A stretch of DNA of 64,000 bases from Gramella sp. MT6 (GCF_019357415.1 NZ_CP048410.1:3126501-3190500); one strand, 5' to 3'; numbered from the stretch's first letter, positions 8,289 through 18,667 are shown. Program-made: numbers and translations. Notes: generated by a model from the letters alone, not told the origin.

Positions 8289-10568
8289 ATGCGAAATACA
8301 TTGTTAATTACACTGCTATTTGCAGTGAATACCTATATATACGGTCAAAATAAAATATCGGGAACTATCACCGATGCCGATTCTGGAGAACCTATTTTTA
8401 GCGCAAATGTCTATTTTCCAAAACTGGAGAAAGGAAGCATGACCGATGTTGATGGAAAATTCAGCATTAATAATCTGCCAGAAGGAAATTATAAAATGGT
8501 TATCTCGTCTATTGGTTACGCTACTTTAAATCAAGAGATCACCCTACCTGCAGAGAATATTCAGATAAGTCTTCAACCTTCTGCTATAGAAATGGAAGAA
8601 GTCATCGTTTCAACTCCATTTCATCAATTACAGAGTGAAAACGTAATGAAGGTGGATAGAAAAAGTATATCAGAATTGAATAAAAAAGGAGCCATAAACC
8701 TTTCCGACGGGATCACCCAAATTGCCGGAGTTGAAAGTCTAACCACCGGAATTGGAATTGGAAAGCCTGTAATTAGAGGTCTTAGTTCTAACCGCGTGCT
8801 GGTATATACACAGGGTGTAAGACTGGAAAACCAGCAATATGGTGACGAACATGGATTGGGGATTAGTTCAAAAGGAATTGGAAGTGTAGAGGTGATCAAG
8901 GGACCCGCTTCATTATTATATGGTAGTGATGCCATTGGGGGTGTTTTGTACCTAAACCCGGAAAGTTATGCTTTTGAGAATACTACCAACTCAGAGTTTG
9001 AAAGTGATTATTTTAGTAATACAAATGGTTACCAGTTTAGTGCCATGGCTAAAACCTCTGGAGAGAAATTGAAATTTCTTGCCCGCGGTAGTTATGCCGC
9101 ACATAGCGATTATGAAACCGGCGATGATTACCGGGTTACCAACACGCGATTCAACGAAAAGGATTTTAAAGCCGGTATAGGTTTTCAGGATAATAAATAC
9201 AAAGCCGATCTGCGATATAATTTCAACAGGAGCGAAATTGGAATCCCGGAAGAATTAGGCATTCAGTCTACAGATAAGGATCCTCTACTGCCCTACCAGA
9301 AAATTGATAATCATGTTCTAAGCCTGGATAACAGGTTTTATTTTGAAAACTCAAGCATAGATTTTAAAATCGGGTATCAATTCAACAATAGAAAAGAGTT
9401 CGAAGAGCATCACGAAGAACATGAAGGTGAGGAAGAACATGAAGGAGAGGAAGAACATGAGGAGGAGCCTGAAGAAGAGCATGAGGAAGGAGAACCGGCA
9501 TTAGAAATGCATTTGGAGACCTTGAATTATAACTTTAAGTATAACCTTCCGAAATTTGGCAATTTTGAAACTATTGCCGGAGTTCAGGGAATGTATCAAA
9601 CCAATGAAAACTTTGGAGAGGAGCTATTGATCCCTGATGCTACCACCACAGATTTTGGAATCTACGCAACTACCCATTACCATCTGGAAAACTGGGATTT
9701 CCAGGGAGGACTTAGATTTGATACTCGTAATCTGGAAAGTAAAGCTTTTACCGCCGAAGATGGTGATGTTATTGAAGCAGTAGATCGTAATTTTAATAGT
9801 ATCAATGGTGCGATTGGAGCAAAATATCAAATAGAACAAAAATTCATCGCTAGACTTAATCTGGCAAGTGGTTTCCGGGCACCTAATTTATCTGAACTTA
9901 CTTCTAACGGGGCTCATCATGGGGCGAACAGGTATGAAATAGGAAATCCAGATCTAAAGAACGAGCAGAATTTCCAGGTAGATCTCGCATTTGAATGGAG
10001 AAATAAACATTTTGAAGCCTACGTTAATGCATTTTCTAATTCGGTGAATGATTATATTTTTATAAATCCAACTGGAGAGACTATAGAGAATGATCCTGTA
10101 TTTGAATATATCCAGGATAATGCGAATTTATATGGAGGAGAAATAGGTTTTCATATTCACCCGCATCCATTGGACTGGCTGCATCTGGAAAGTAGTTTTG
10201 AGACAGTAACCGGAAAACTGAATAATGGTAATTATCTACCACTAATTCCGGCAAATTCCATTACTAACACTTTTAGGGTTGAATTTGAAAAGGGAAAGTT
10301 CTTTTCAGATAAATATGCATTTATAAGGCTTAAGAACGTATTTGATCAAAACAACCCTGGGGAATTCGAAACAGAAACACCAGGCTATGGTTTATTCGGT
10401 GCCGGTCTTGGAACAAAGATCGAACTGAATAGTCTGCAAGTAGACCTGAGTCTTATAGGTAATAACCTTTTTGATAAATCCTATATTTCCCATTTATCAA
10501 GGCTTAAACCTGATGGTATTCAAAACATAGGCAGGAATATTATGCTCTCTGCTTCCATAAAGATATAA
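8289..10568 (+). CDS. TonB-dependent receptor with His/Glu-rich loop, probable metal receptor
   Basis: A 759-residue outer-membrane receptor. It has a signal peptide (to about residue 20, YIYGQ), a carboxypeptidase-like regulatory domain (GTITDADSGEPIFSANVYF), a plug with the conserved PVIRGLSSNRVLVYTQGVR and GPASLLYGSDAIGGV, and a beta-barrel ending in SASIKI. Residues about 370-408 form an external-loop-like run of Glu and His built on 18-base repeats (9398-9495). Such loops occur in zinc receptors such as ZnuD, so Zn or another divalent metal is the likely substrate. It follows a small His-rich protein by 49 bases and ends at a strong terminator. Confidence 0.88.
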   Translation: MRNTLLITLLFAVNTYIYGQNKISGTITDADSGEPIFSANVYFPKLEKGSMTDVDGKFSINNLPEGNYKMVISSIGYATLNQEITLPAENIQISLQPSAIEMEEVIVSTPFHQLQSENVMKVDRKSISELNKKGAINLSDGITQIAGVESLTTGIGIGKPVIRGLSSNRVLVYTQGVRLENQQYGDEHGLGISSKGIGSVEVIKGPASLLYGSDAIGGVLYLNPESYAFENTTNSEFESDYFSNTNGYQFSAMAKTSGEKLKFLARGSYAAHSDYETGDDYRVTNTRFNEKDFKAGIGFQDNKYKADLRYNFNRSEIGIPEELGIQSTDKDPLLPYQKIDNHVLSLDNRFYFENSSIDFKIGYQFNNRKEFEEHHEEHEGEEEHEGEEEHEEEPEEEHEEGEPALEMHLETLNYNFKYNLPKFGNFETIAGVQGMYQTNENFGEELLIPDATTTDFGIYATTHYHLENWDFQGGLRFDTRNLESKAFTAEDGDVIEAVDRNFNSINGAIGAKYQIEQKFIARLNLASGFRAPNLSELTSNGAHHGANRYEIGNPDLKNEQNFQVDLAFEWRNKHFEAYVNAFSNSVNDYIFINPTGETIENDPVFEYIQDNANLYGGEIGFHIHPHPLDWLHLESSFETVTGKLNNGNYLPLIPANSITNTFRVEFEKGKFFSDKYAFIRLKNVFDQNNPGEFETETPGYGLFGAGLGTKIELNSLQVDLSLIGNNLFDKSYISHLSRLKPDGIQNIGRNIMLSASIKI

Positions 10569-10571
10569 AAA

Positions 10572-10605
10572 AATAAAGGCTGTCATTCTCATGACAGCCT
10601 TTATT
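10572..10605. terminator. Bidirectional rho-independent terminator
   Basis: A perfect 15-bp stem AATAAAGGCTGTCAT (10572-10586) / ATGACAGCCTTTATT (10591-10605) with loop TCTC, placed between the TonB receptor and a convergent gene. Confidence 0.92.
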
Positions 10606-10627
10606 CCATTAACTAATTAAGCAAACA

Positions 10628-10930
10628 TTAATAACTTTCAACCTCGATGACCCTGGCCTTTAAAGGCTCTTTCTTCCATACGTATGTATAGAGGTACATC
10701 AGGGTAAAAGTTGGAATAATATCGGTTCCGGGAAGTATCTCTTCCAGAAATACTAGTATAGAAGCCAGTTTTCCTTTTCTTCCAGGATACATTTCACTCA
10801 TTTTCTTTGCTGCATAAGGCGCCCAGATAATATCTAGAAATGGCCCTACAACAGGAATTGCAACTGTTGCCATACCGGCAAGATCATAAGCAAGTCCTTT
10901 TATAAAAATTTTATTTCTGAATATATTCAT
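10628..10930 (-). CDS. Small membrane protein of unknown function
   Basis: About 100 residues from the ATG at 10930 (MNIFRNKIFIKG); the frame opens at 10969, but the extra 13 residues look unlikely. It contains a hydrophobic stretch GMATVAIPVVGPFLDIIWAPY, the motif MYPGRKGKLASILVFLEEILPGTDIIPTFTL and a Tyr-rich end, suggesting two membrane segments. It lies just downstream of folE and could be read from that transcript. I recognise no characterised family. Confidence 0.65.
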   Translation of the reverse strand: MNIFRNKIFIKGLAYDLAGMATVAIPVVGPFLDIIWAPYAAKKMSEMYPGRKGKLASILVFLEEILPGTDIIPTFTLMYLYTYVWKKEPLKARVIEVESY

Positions 10931-10974
10931 TGCTTTGATTTTTCTTACATAAATCAAATAAGATGCCAAACAGC

Positions 10975-11571
10975 CTAACGCAGGTCTGAGCTAATGAGTT
11001 TTAAAAATTCGTTCCTGGTCTCGATTTCTTTAAATTGACCTCTGAAGCCTGAAGTGGTTGTAGCAGAATTTTGCTTTTGAACTCCTCGCATCATCATACA
11101 AAGGTGGACAGCTTCTATAACTACCGCAACTCCCTGAGGCTGCAGCGTTTTATTAAGACACTCTAGAATATCGTTTGTGAGTCTCTCCTGCACCTGTAAC
11201 CTTCTTGCAAATACATCTACTACCCTGGGTAATTTACTTAAACCTATAATCTTCCCGTTCGGGATATAGGCTATATGAGCCTTCCCGAAAAATGGTAGCA
11301 TGTGGTGTTCACAAAGGGAATAAAGTTCAATATCCTTGACCACCACCATTTCATCATAAGTTTCTTCAAACACAGCTCCTCTAAGGATCGTTTCGGCATC
11401 CATAGAATATCCCTGGGTTAGAAATTGCATCGCTTTTGCAGCTCTTTCCGGAGTTTTAATTACCCCTTCCCTATCTGGATCCTCACCAACGCCTGAAATA
11501 ATCTCCCTGAAATTATTTTGCAAATTATCGGTTATATCCTGGTCGTACTCTTCGAATAATTTATATGACAT
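10975..11571 (-). CDS. folE: GTP cyclohydrolase I
   Basis: Converts GTP to 7,8-dihydroneopterin triphosphate, the entry to folate (and queuosine-type) synthesis. Its 198 residues show the zinc and active-site motif [20 protein letters not shown], then [17 protein letters not shown] and QERLTNDI, and a second conserved Cys in [18 protein letters not shown]. It is a homodecameric cytosolic enzyme in other bacteria. One base separates it from msrA upstream, so the two form an operon. Confidence 0.97.
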   Translation of the reverse strand: MSYKLFEEYDQDITDNLQNNFREIISGVGEDPDREGVIKTPERAAKAMQFLTQGYSMDAETILRGAVFEETYDEMVVVKDIELYSLCEHHMLPFFGKAHIAYIPNGKIIGLSKLPRVVDVFARRLQVQERLTNDILECLNKTLQPQGVAVVIEAVHLCMMMRGVQKQNSATTTSGFRGQFKEIETRNEFLKLISSDLR

Positions 11572-11572
11572 T

Positions 11573-12124
11573 TTAATTCGTTTGTTTCAGTTTATCAGAA
11601 AATAATTTTTTCAGTTTTGTGATCTTGGGGTCTATTATAAATTGACAGTAAGGTTGCTGCCTATGTTGATTATAAAAATCCTGATGTTCGGTTTCAGCTA
11701 TATAGAAGGGACCTACTTCGGTAATCTCTGTCACGATAGGATCCTGAAAAGACTCTTCCTTCTCAAGTAACCTAATTACTTCCTCGGCTGTTTCCTTTTG
11801 TTGTTCATCATGGTAAAATATAGCGCTTCTGTACTGGGTTCCCACATCATTTTGTTGCCTGTTCAGGGTAGTAGGATCATGAGTAGCGAAAAATACAACT
11901 AGTAATTCTTCAAATTTTATTTTCGTAGGATCAAATTCAATTTCTATAGCCTCGGCATGCCCTGTCCTACCGGTGATAATTTCGCGATAGGCTGGGTTTT
12001 TAATACTCCCACCTGTAAACCCGGAAACAACCTTCTCTACTCCTTCTAATCTTTGAAAAACAGCTTCAGTGCACCAAAAACATCCTCCTGCTAGAGTTGC
12101 TCTTTTCAAATTTTTATCTTCCAT
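11573..12124 (-). CDS. msrA: Peptide-methionine (S)-S-oxide reductase
   Basis: Repairs methionine-S-sulfoxide in proteins and free methionine using thioredoxin. The catalytic motif [11 protein letters not shown] is at residues 13-23 with C15 as the nucleophile. [23 protein letters not shown] and the Tyr-rich HQQ motif follow in family order. At 183 residues it is a normal single-domain MsrA without an MsrB fusion and without a signal peptide, so it is cytosolic. A TATATTTG box ends 5 bases before the start codon, implying a very short leader. Confidence 0.96.
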   Translation of the reverse strand: MEDKNLKRATLAGGCFWCTEAVFQRLEGVEKVVSGFTGGSIKNPAYREIITGRTGHAEAIEIEFDPTKIKFEELLVVFFATHDPTTLNRQQNDVGTQYRSAIFYHDEQQKETAEEVIRLLEKEESFQDPIVTEITEVGPFYIAETEHQDFYNQHRQQPYCQFIIDPKITKLKKLFSDKLKQTN

Positions 12125-12269
12125 AGATACAAATATATATTTTTGTTTAACAAATCTAATCTTTAAGTGAACAAAATGAATTCTGTTTAACTTGATTTTA
12201 TAGATTTATTTTGTCCAATCTTAATATCGGTAATACATTTACGGGGTTTTCAAGAAACAATCATAATCA

Positions 12270-14708
12270 ATGCCCCTAAACAAAATATTATTCTTTTCCT
12301 TATTTCTAATTTCCCTAACCTCTTTTTCCCAGAAAATCCCAGATAATCGAAAGATCTACCAGACAAAGAAGGTTTCATCCCAGCCTAAGATTGATGGAAT
12401 AATAGAAGAAAATGTCTGGAATGAAGCGAACGTTGCAGGTAATTTTGTGATGCTGGAACCGGGTGATGGTGATCCTATACCACATTCTCATGAAACAAGT
12501 GTGAAGATCTTATATGACAATACTGCCATTTATATCGCTGCCACCCTGCTTGAAGATGAACCTCACCGGGTAATGAGGCAGCTAACACAGAGAGATAATC
12601 TAAACCAATCTGAATATTTTCAGTTAGACCTTAATACATACGACGATGGCGAAAACCAGACTAGATTCATAGTAACCTCTGCAGGAACCCAGGCCGATGC
12701 AAGATTGACCGGATCCAATGAAGATTATGGTTATAATGTAGTTTGGGAGTCTGCTGTTTCTCAAGATAGCGATGGCTGGTATGTAGAGATGAAGATTCCC
12801 TATTCAGCCTTAAGATTTCCCGAAAAGCCTGAACAGGAATGGGGCATCCAGTTTGCCAGGAGCATTACCCATTTAAATTCTGTATACGTTTGGAACTATA
12901 TTAACAAATCCCTTGGTGAATCAGCTCAATATACCGGACTTTTAAACGGCATCAAAAATATTGATCCGCCGGTTAGACTTAGCCTCTACCCCTACACTTC
13001 AGTAGCAATAGACCATTTCAATTCCAATTCAGATTTTAATTTGAACGCAGGGCTGGATCTTAAATATGGAATAAATGATTCCTTTACCTTAGATATGACT
13101 CTTGTTCCAGATTTTGGACAAACTGCCTATGATGAGGTTGAACTTAATCTTGGCCCTTTTGAGCAGGTTTTTGGAGAAAACCGGGCCTTCTTTACGGAGG
13201 GTACTGAACTGTTCAACAAAGGAGATCTATTCTATTCCCGCCGGGTTGGCAGCACTCCAATTGGATTTAATGAAGCACAATCAGAACTTCTGGAGAATGA
13301 AGAGATCATAGAAAATCCAGAGAAAGTAGACCTTTTAAATGCCATGAAGATCTCAGGAAGAACCGACCGGGGATTGGGAATTGGTTTCTTTAATGCTATC
13401 ACAGGTAAAGCCGAAGCGGTATATCGCGATTCTATTACCGGAAATAGGAGAAGAAAGACCACTGAAGCTGTAGCAAACTATAATATCCTGGTACTGGACC
13501 AGAGATTTAATAAGAATAGCTCTATAACTCTCATTAACACCAATGTGACCAGGAATGGAAATTTCAGGGATGGGAATGTAACCGGTTTTCTCTTTGATGT
13601 ATATAATAAATCCAATTCTTTCAATGTTGCAGGTGAAGCAAAAATGAGTAATGTGAATCTTCCAGGTCAGAATAAGACTGGATTTGCTTCTATGTTATCA
13701 TTTGCAAGGACCAAGGGAAATTTCAGATATAGCGTAGATCACAGATTTTCTAATGAAACTTACGACATCAATGATTTAGGAGTAAACTTTACGAATAACT
13801 ACAATAATTTCTCTGGGATTTTAACCTACCAGATCTTCGAACCAAAAGGTAATTATAATACTTACCAGTTTAATTTATACGGTCAGCATCTACGTAGATA
13901 TAAGCCAGATGTTACTGTTAACAACGGTATTGGCGCAGATTTCTTTGCAATGACACGAAAAAGGTTTGCTTTTGGAGGAAACCTGGGATATAATTCAGAA
14001 TTCCTTGACTTTTTTGAACCCAGAACTGAAGACACCTATATTACTTACAATGATTTCTCTGATATGTCCTTTTTCATTTCATCAGATTATCGCAAAAAAA
14101 TGGCTATCGATGTAAGATTACGTTTTGAAGAATATTTCAACTCTGAGCAAAACTTTTTTAATTTAAATATTCAACCAAGATTTAGATTTAGTGATCGGTT
14201 TAATATCATCTATGATTTTCTATACAGGTTCGAGAATGACCGTCCCAGCTATGTAAATAAGGTTGATGATGATATTATATTTGGAATCAGAGACCAGAAA
14301 AGCATTGAAAATTCTATAACCGGAAATTATAATTTTAATACAAAACAGGGTTTAAACCTTAGTTTCCGAAACTTCTGGTCTACAGCCAGATTTGCTCAGA
14401 ACGGATATGCAAGACTTCTGGAAAATGGGGATTTAACCAGTATTGATTATGAGATTAATGATGATAATAATCCAGATGCCAACTTCAATATCTGGAATCT
14501 TGATCTTAGTTATCGCTGGCAGTTTGCTCCGGGAAGTGAAGCCATTTTATTGTACCGGAATTCGATCTTTAACGAAGATAAATTAAGCTATCTGGAATTT
14601 GATGAAAGCCTGGATAACCTATTTGCCAGGCCGGCAAGGCATAATTTAAGTTTGCGTATAGTTTATTTCATTGATTATAATAACATAAAAAACTTATTCC
14701 GAAGCTAA
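12270..14708 (+). CDS. DUF5916 family outer-membrane protein with CBM9-like N terminus
   Basis: An 812-residue exported protein. After the signal peptide (MPLNKILFFSLFLISLTSFSQ) comes a family-9 carbohydrate-binding-like domain (KIDGIIEENVWNEA, ILYDNTAIYIAATLLEDEP, VVWESAV). The rest is rich in alternating aromatic strands (VPDFGQTAYDEVELNLGPFE and many N/Y-rich repeats to IDYNNIKNLF), consistent with a C-terminal beta-barrel. The family is common in Bacteroidota but uncharacterised. Possible substrates are glycans or proteins at the surface. It is monocistronic, with no SusC/SusD neighbours. Confidence 0.86.
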   Translation: MPLNKILFFSLFLISLTSFSQKIPDNRKIYQTKKVSSQPKIDGIIEENVWNEANVAGNFVMLEPGDGDPIPHSHETSVKILYDNTAIYIAATLLEDEPHRVMRQLTQRDNLNQSEYFQLDLNTYDDGENQTRFIVTSAGTQADARLTGSNEDYGYNVVWESAVSQDSDGWYVEMKIPYSALRFPEKPEQEWGIQFARSITHLNSVYVWNYINKSLGESAQYTGLLNGIKNIDPPVRLSLYPYTSVAIDHFNSNSDFNLNAGLDLKYGINDSFTLDMTLVPDFGQTAYDEVELNLGPFEQVFGENRAFFTEGTELFNKGDLFYSRRVGSTPIGFNEAQSELLENEEIIENPEKVDLLNAMKISGRTDRGLGIGFFNAITGKAEAVYRDSITGNRRRKTTEAVANYNILVLDQRFNKNSSITLINTNVTRNGNFRDGNVTGFLFDVYNKSNSFNVAGEAKMSNVNLPGQNKTGFASMLSFARTKGNFRYSVDHRFSNETYDINDLGVNFTNNYNNFSGILTYQIFEPKGNYNTYQFNLYGQHLRRYKPDVTVNNGIGADFFAMTRKRFAFGGNLGYNSEFLDFFEPRTEDTYITYNDFSDMSFFISSDYRKKMAIDVRLRFEEYFNSEQNFFNLNIQPRFRFSDRFNIIYDFLYRFENDRPSYVNKVDDDIIFGIRDQKSIENSITGNYNFNTKQGLNLSFRNFWSTARFAQNGYARLLENGDLTSIDYEINDDNNPDANFNIWNLDLSYRWQFAPGSEAILLYRNSIFNEDKLSYLEFDESLDNLFARPARHNLSLRIVYFIDYNNIKNLFRS

Positions 14709-14760
14709 GCTTGGGGAATCTGTCTAATTTGGCTATTTTCGGAGCACTTATTTTTCCTAA

Positions 14761-15426
14761 ATGATAATTGCCAAGAATATTCATAAATACTACGGAGACC
14801 TGCATGTCCTGAAATCTGTAGATCTTCATATTAAAAAAAGTGAGATCGTTTCTATTGTTGGTGCTTCCGGTGCTGGAAAGACTACGTTATTACAGATCTT
14901 AGGTACGCTGGATAAACCCACGAAAAAGAAAAATTCTCAATTAGAAATAAACGGTACGAATATCTATGGATTAAAATCCCGTGAACTTTCCAAATTCAGA
15001 AATAAACATATTGGGTTTATTTTTCAGTTCCACCAGTTACTTCCGGAGTTTACGGCACTGGAAAATATTTGTATTCCAGCATTTATCCATAAAACTCCCA
15101 GGAAAGATGCTGAAAAAAGAGCCATGGAATTACTTAGTTTTCTTGGGCTGAAGAACAGGGCTACTCACAAACCTGGCGAATTAAGTGGTGGTGAACAGCA
15201 AAGAATTGCAGTGGCCAGAAGTCTTATTAATAATCCGGCAGTGATATTTGCCGATGAGCCTTCAGGAAATCTCGATAGTGAATCTGCAGAAAATCTGCAT
15301 AAGCTATTTTTCAGGCTAAGAGACGAATTTGACCAGACTTTCGTAATCGTTACGCATAATGAGGAATTAGCAGACATGGCTGATAGAAAACTTACCATGG
15401 TAGATGGAGAGATTATCAATGATTAA
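14761..15426 (+). CDS. ABC transporter ATPase, LolD/MacB type
   Basis: A 221-residue cytoplasmic ATPase of the lipoprotein-release or MacB export group. Motifs: Walker [10 protein letters not shown] (about residues 34-42), Q-loop [15 protein letters not shown] signature [15 protein letters not shown], Walker [15 protein letters not shown], and H-loop VTHNEEL. No permease gene is adjacent, so its membrane partner (LolCE-like) must be elsewhere. It ends 16 bases from the stop of a convergent gene. Confidence 0.88.
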   Translation: MIIAKNIHKYYGDLHVLKSVDLHIKKSEIVSIVGASGAGKTTLLQILGTLDKPTKKKNSQLEINGTNIYGLKSRELSKFRNKHIGFIFQFHQLLPEFTALENICIPAFIHKTPRKDAEKRAMELLSFLGLKNRATHKPGELSGGEQQRIAVARSLINNPAVIFADEPSGNLDSESAENLHKLFFRLRDEFDQTFVIVTHNEELADMADRKLTMVDGEIIND

Positions 15427-15442
15427 TTCAAATCTCGTAGCC

Positions 15443-17815
15443 TCAGCTTCTGGATTGAATAAAACAACTAGCCATCGTAATCAAATAAGCGACAGCGCCA
15501 AATAATATAAGTACAGTAAATCCTGCTTCTATAGCCAGGATAGTTGCCAATGATGTGCTTATTACTGAAAAACATCCATTGATCCCCCAGGCCCAGGGCA
15601 CTTCTTGTTCATTCTTTTCTGAAAGGTATCGCAAGCCGAGAGGAAAAGGCATTCCCATAAAAAAAGCAGGAATACCAATCAATACTAGAGCAAACAGCAT
15701 CTTTATTCCTATATCAAATCCCATCCCCGTATCAAGAATCCAGGGTAATCCAATTGTATAAGGAACCAATATTCCTGCGATCACTAAAGCGATCTTTCGA
15801 ATGGAAATCAGGCTGATTTTTAAATTTGAAGAGTACCAGCTTCCTATACCTGAAATTACCAGCATAAAACTGATCACAGCTGCTACGGAATAAACCGGAT
15901 GACCAAGAAAAAGAATAAACCGCTGTATAAGTACGATCTCAACGAACATAAAGCCTATACCAATCCCGGCAAAATAAAGCAGGGTCCATGATTTATTATT
16001 CATTTTTCTCTTCAGAAAAAATAAAGGCAAAACAATAAGGAGAATTGCTAGCAGAAGTGACTGTATAAAGGTCACTGCAGCTATTAGATATCCAAGTTCA
16101 AAGAACGAAGCCGACTGATCTCCAAAAAGCTTCTGCAAATGACTGAAGTTTTTCCACTTAAGAAATTGCGAAAAATATGGACGATCATCTGTAGCAGGCC
16201 TTAGATTAAAATCATAGGTTTCATAAACATCTTTGCGATCACCTGAAATCAAACGATCAGTTAACTTAAAGAGGTTTTCATCTTCCAGGCTATTATAGGT
16301 ATTTCTCTCCTCTGAAGATATTCCCGGAAGAAAAAGCGGATCAAATGAAAGTCGGTCGCAAAAGTTCCTCAGCCCATCAATTTCGCTTTTAGAAAATGCT
16401 TTTCTCTTCATTAAATAGGTAATGGTATTCCAACTTCTAATTGCTATCAGGTAGTTCTCAGGGTCTTCTATTCCTTTTTGAGCTAATGTTTCTGCAAGCG
16501 TTGCAGTGATTTTTAAAGGATTTCTATATGGATAATCCATCCATACCGTGATACTTATAATTCCATTTTCATTTAGATGATCATATATCTGAGAAAAGCT
16601 ATCAGTAGTAAGCAAATATTCTTCCTGGATCGCATTAAGACCAGCGGTGCCGCCAAAAGAACCAATATCTGGAATACTGATAATGTCATATAATTCTTTA
16701 TTTTCAGAAAGATAAGACCGTCCATCTTTTTGATGTTGATTAACATTACTGCCAAAGTTCGAGGTTTCCGAAGAAAGTTTTGAGAGCAGAGGATTTGGTT
16801 CTACATGGTCAATTTGAGGAATATCCTGGAAACTATAATAATGAGTCCTGATCCCTGTGCCGGCTCCTAAAACCAGGACCTTCTGAGGATCCATAATCTC
16901 CAGAGCGGCTGCAGAAGTGGTATAATTAAGGATCTTACTATCTTCCTGAGAAATTAAAACAGGGCCGGCCCATTCGGCATTATTAAAGATGGCATCAATT
17001 ACAGGTACTTCACCGGTATAAGACAAACTAAGACCGGGAGCATAGCGTAATACCGGCGAGGTAATATATTGAACCCAGCCATAAGGACTGTTTTCTGAAG
17101 TTTCAATAGTAGTATCCGGCAGATCAAGGCTTCGGCTAAGACTTTTATATTGGGAGATGCTTATATGGATGGGATTGTTGATCGCAAAGAATAAGAGCAT
17201 CAAAGCAGTGACGATATTTATTCCCATCAACAAAGTTCTTCTATGAGATGATAAAATAACAAAAGATGCCAGCAAGGTTAATAACCCGGTTACAAAAGGA
17301 ATTAGTGAAGGGGAAGCCATCCAGAATAGAGCTATTATCAAAATCCCGCCTAGACCTGATCCTACAAGGTTGCTGAAATACAACTTCCCGATCCCGTCAG
17401 CATAATTTATAAATACCATCCCTATAGCCAATGCACAAAAGAAAAATGGCAGAAAGAATAGCAGCTCGAATAATAATAATCGCCAGATCTCTTTTTGCTC
17501 TACAAAAAGTAAATAGGTGTCAAAACGGAACAAAGGCTGCCCTGATAGCCAAAGACTGAGAGGCATAAATATTCCTGAAAGGGTAATAAATAAAGGGAGT
17601 AAAACTTTTATTCTTTGGATCAATGAATTTCGGAATAATGCGAGAAAGGTACCGGCAGCACCAAATCCTAAAAGTGCAATAGCGATCACCATATAGGCAA
17701 AATGATACCACTGAACAATAGACAAATATTGCATCAGGCTTAACTGAAAAGCGATCATTGAAACAGAAAGCAATCCAATTGAAAATATAAGTCGGTTGAA
17801 GTATGAGAAGCTCAT
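15443..17815 (-). CDS. Membrane protein with spermidine-synthase-like methyltransferase-fold domain
   Basis: The start is placed at the ATG at 17815, which shares one base with the pcm stop (TGATG), giving 790 residues. The N-terminal 220 residues hold about seven transmembrane helices (SVSMIAFQLSLMQYLSIVQW, IALLGFGAAGTFLALF). Residues about 230-560 form a soluble Rossmann domain with VLVLGAGTGIRTHYY and DVIS-like IISIPDIGSFGGT, as in spermine/spermidine synthases. More helices follow (AGIGIGFMFVEIVLIQRFILFL). Similar fused proteins exist widely, but polyamine synthesis has not been shown for them. Coupling to an exported Pcm suggests a function at the membrane. Confidence 0.78.
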   Translation of the reverse strand: MSFSYFNRLIFSIGLLSVSMIAFQLSLMQYLSIVQWYHFAYMVIAIALLGFGAAGTFLALFRNSLIQRIKVLLPLFITLSGIFMPLSLWLSGQPLFRFDTYLLFVEQKEIWRLLLFELLFFLPFFFCALAIGMVFINYADGIGKLYFSNLVGSGLGGILIIALFWMASPSLIPFVTGLLTLLASFVILSSHRRTLLMGINIVTALMLLFFAINNPIHISISQYKSLSRSLDLPDTTIETSENSPYGWVQYITSPVLRYAPGLSLSYTGEVPVIDAIFNNAEWAGPVLISQEDSKILNYTTSAAALEIMDPQKVLVLGAGTGIRTHYYSFQDIPQIDHVEPNPLLSKLSSETSNFGSNVNQHQKDGRSYLSENKELYDIISIPDIGSFGGTAGLNAIQEEYLLTTDSFSQIYDHLNENGIISITVWMDYPYRNPLKITATLAETLAQKGIEDPENYLIAIRSWNTITYLMKRKAFSKSEIDGLRNFCDRLSFDPLFLPGISSEERNTYNSLEDENLFKLTDRLISGDRKDVYETYDFNLRPATDDRPYFSQFLKWKNFSHLQKLFGDQSASFFELGYLIAAVTFIQSLLLAILLIVLPLFFLKRKMNNKSWTLLYFAGIGIGFMFVEIVLIQRFILFLGHPVYSVAAVISFMLVISGIGSWYSSNLKISLISIRKIALVIAGILVPYTIGLPWILDTGMGFDIGIKMLFALVLIGIPAFFMGMPFPLGLRYLSEKNEQEVPWAWGINGCFSVISTSLATILAIEAGFTVLILFGAVAYLITMASCFIQSRS

Positions 17816-18510
17816 CAGTTGCGGGTAAAGGGAACAAAGCGTACAGGAAGTAAGTTTTTTGTTTTCCATTTCCCATCCTTCTTTTTTTCAACCAGCATTA
17901 AATGCTGGGCTGTAAATGGGGCTCCAACCGGAATTACCATTTTACCGCCCTCTTTTAATTGCTCTATTAATGGTGGAGGAATAAATTCTGAAGCAGCGGT
18001 AACCACTATGGCATCAAAAGGTGTATGTTCCTCCCAACCATAGAATCCATCTGCATGCTTCATTTTAATATTATTATAACCTAGATTATTGAGATTGCTT
18101 TTTGCAGTTTTATATAAAGGTTCAACGATCTCTATAGTATAGACTTCATCTACTATCTCTGCAAGCACGGCAGCCTGATAGCCAGAACCCGTACCTATTT
18201 CCAGAACCTTCATTCCCGAACGGGGGTTGATAATCTCTGTCATATAGCCTACAATAAAAGGTTGTGAAATTGTTTGTCCATGACCAATGGGTAAAGGCCT
18301 GTCCTCATATGCATTCTCTACTTGTTCTTGTGGTACCAACTGATGTCTTTGCACATTACGCATTGCTTTTAGAGTATTTTTATCATTTATGCCACGGGCT
18401 GCAATTTGGTTTGCTACCATTTGATGGCGGTCTTTCTGATACTTATCCTGCTCTGTATGGGAGATAGTGAAATACAGGAAAGTCAGTAATATGAAAACAA
18501 GATTTTTCAT
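17815..18510 (-). CDS. pcm: Exported protein-L-isoaspartate O-methyltransferase
   Basis: Repairs isoaspartyl residues by carboxyl methylation using S-adenosylmethionine. Motifs: VLEIGTGSGYQAAVLAE (SAM binding, about residues 92-108), YTIEIVEPLY, DAIVVTAASEFIPPPL, and the C-terminal VRFVPFT. It starts with a clear signal peptide (MKNLVFILLTFLYFTISHTEQ), so it should act outside the cytosol, where SAM is normally absent. Its stop overlaps the start of the membrane spermidine-synthase-like protein. Confidence 0.93.
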   Translation of the reverse strand: MKNLVFILLTFLYFTISHTEQDKYQKDRHQMVANQIAARGINDKNTLKAMRNVQRHQLVPQEQVENAYEDRPLPIGHGQTISQPFIVGYMTEIINPRSGMKVLEIGTGSGYQAAVLAEIVDEVYTIEIVEPLYKTAKSNLNNLGYNNIKMKHADGFYGWEEHTPFDAIVVTAASEFIPPPLIEQLKEGGKMVIPVGAPFTAQHLMLVEKKKDGKWKTKNLLPVRFVPFTRN

Positions 18511-18634
18511 AACTCCGTATTTTACTCATTATCAATTAAATATACGGAAAATGAAGATCAAAAGCTGAATCTAAGGGTTTAGATAATCATGATCAATACT
18601 AACCGTAAAAAACCATGTCTTTGTAGAGAAACTA

Positions 18635-18642
18635 TATCTTTG
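18635..18642 (+). promoter_or_regulatory. TAnnTTTG -7 box
   Basis: TATCTTTG about 25 bases upstream of the start codon at 18668 matches the Bacteroidota -7 element. No well-spaced TTG was seen at -33. Confidence 0.45.
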
Positions 18643-18667
18643 CACGCGCAAAAAGGAATGATAAAAT

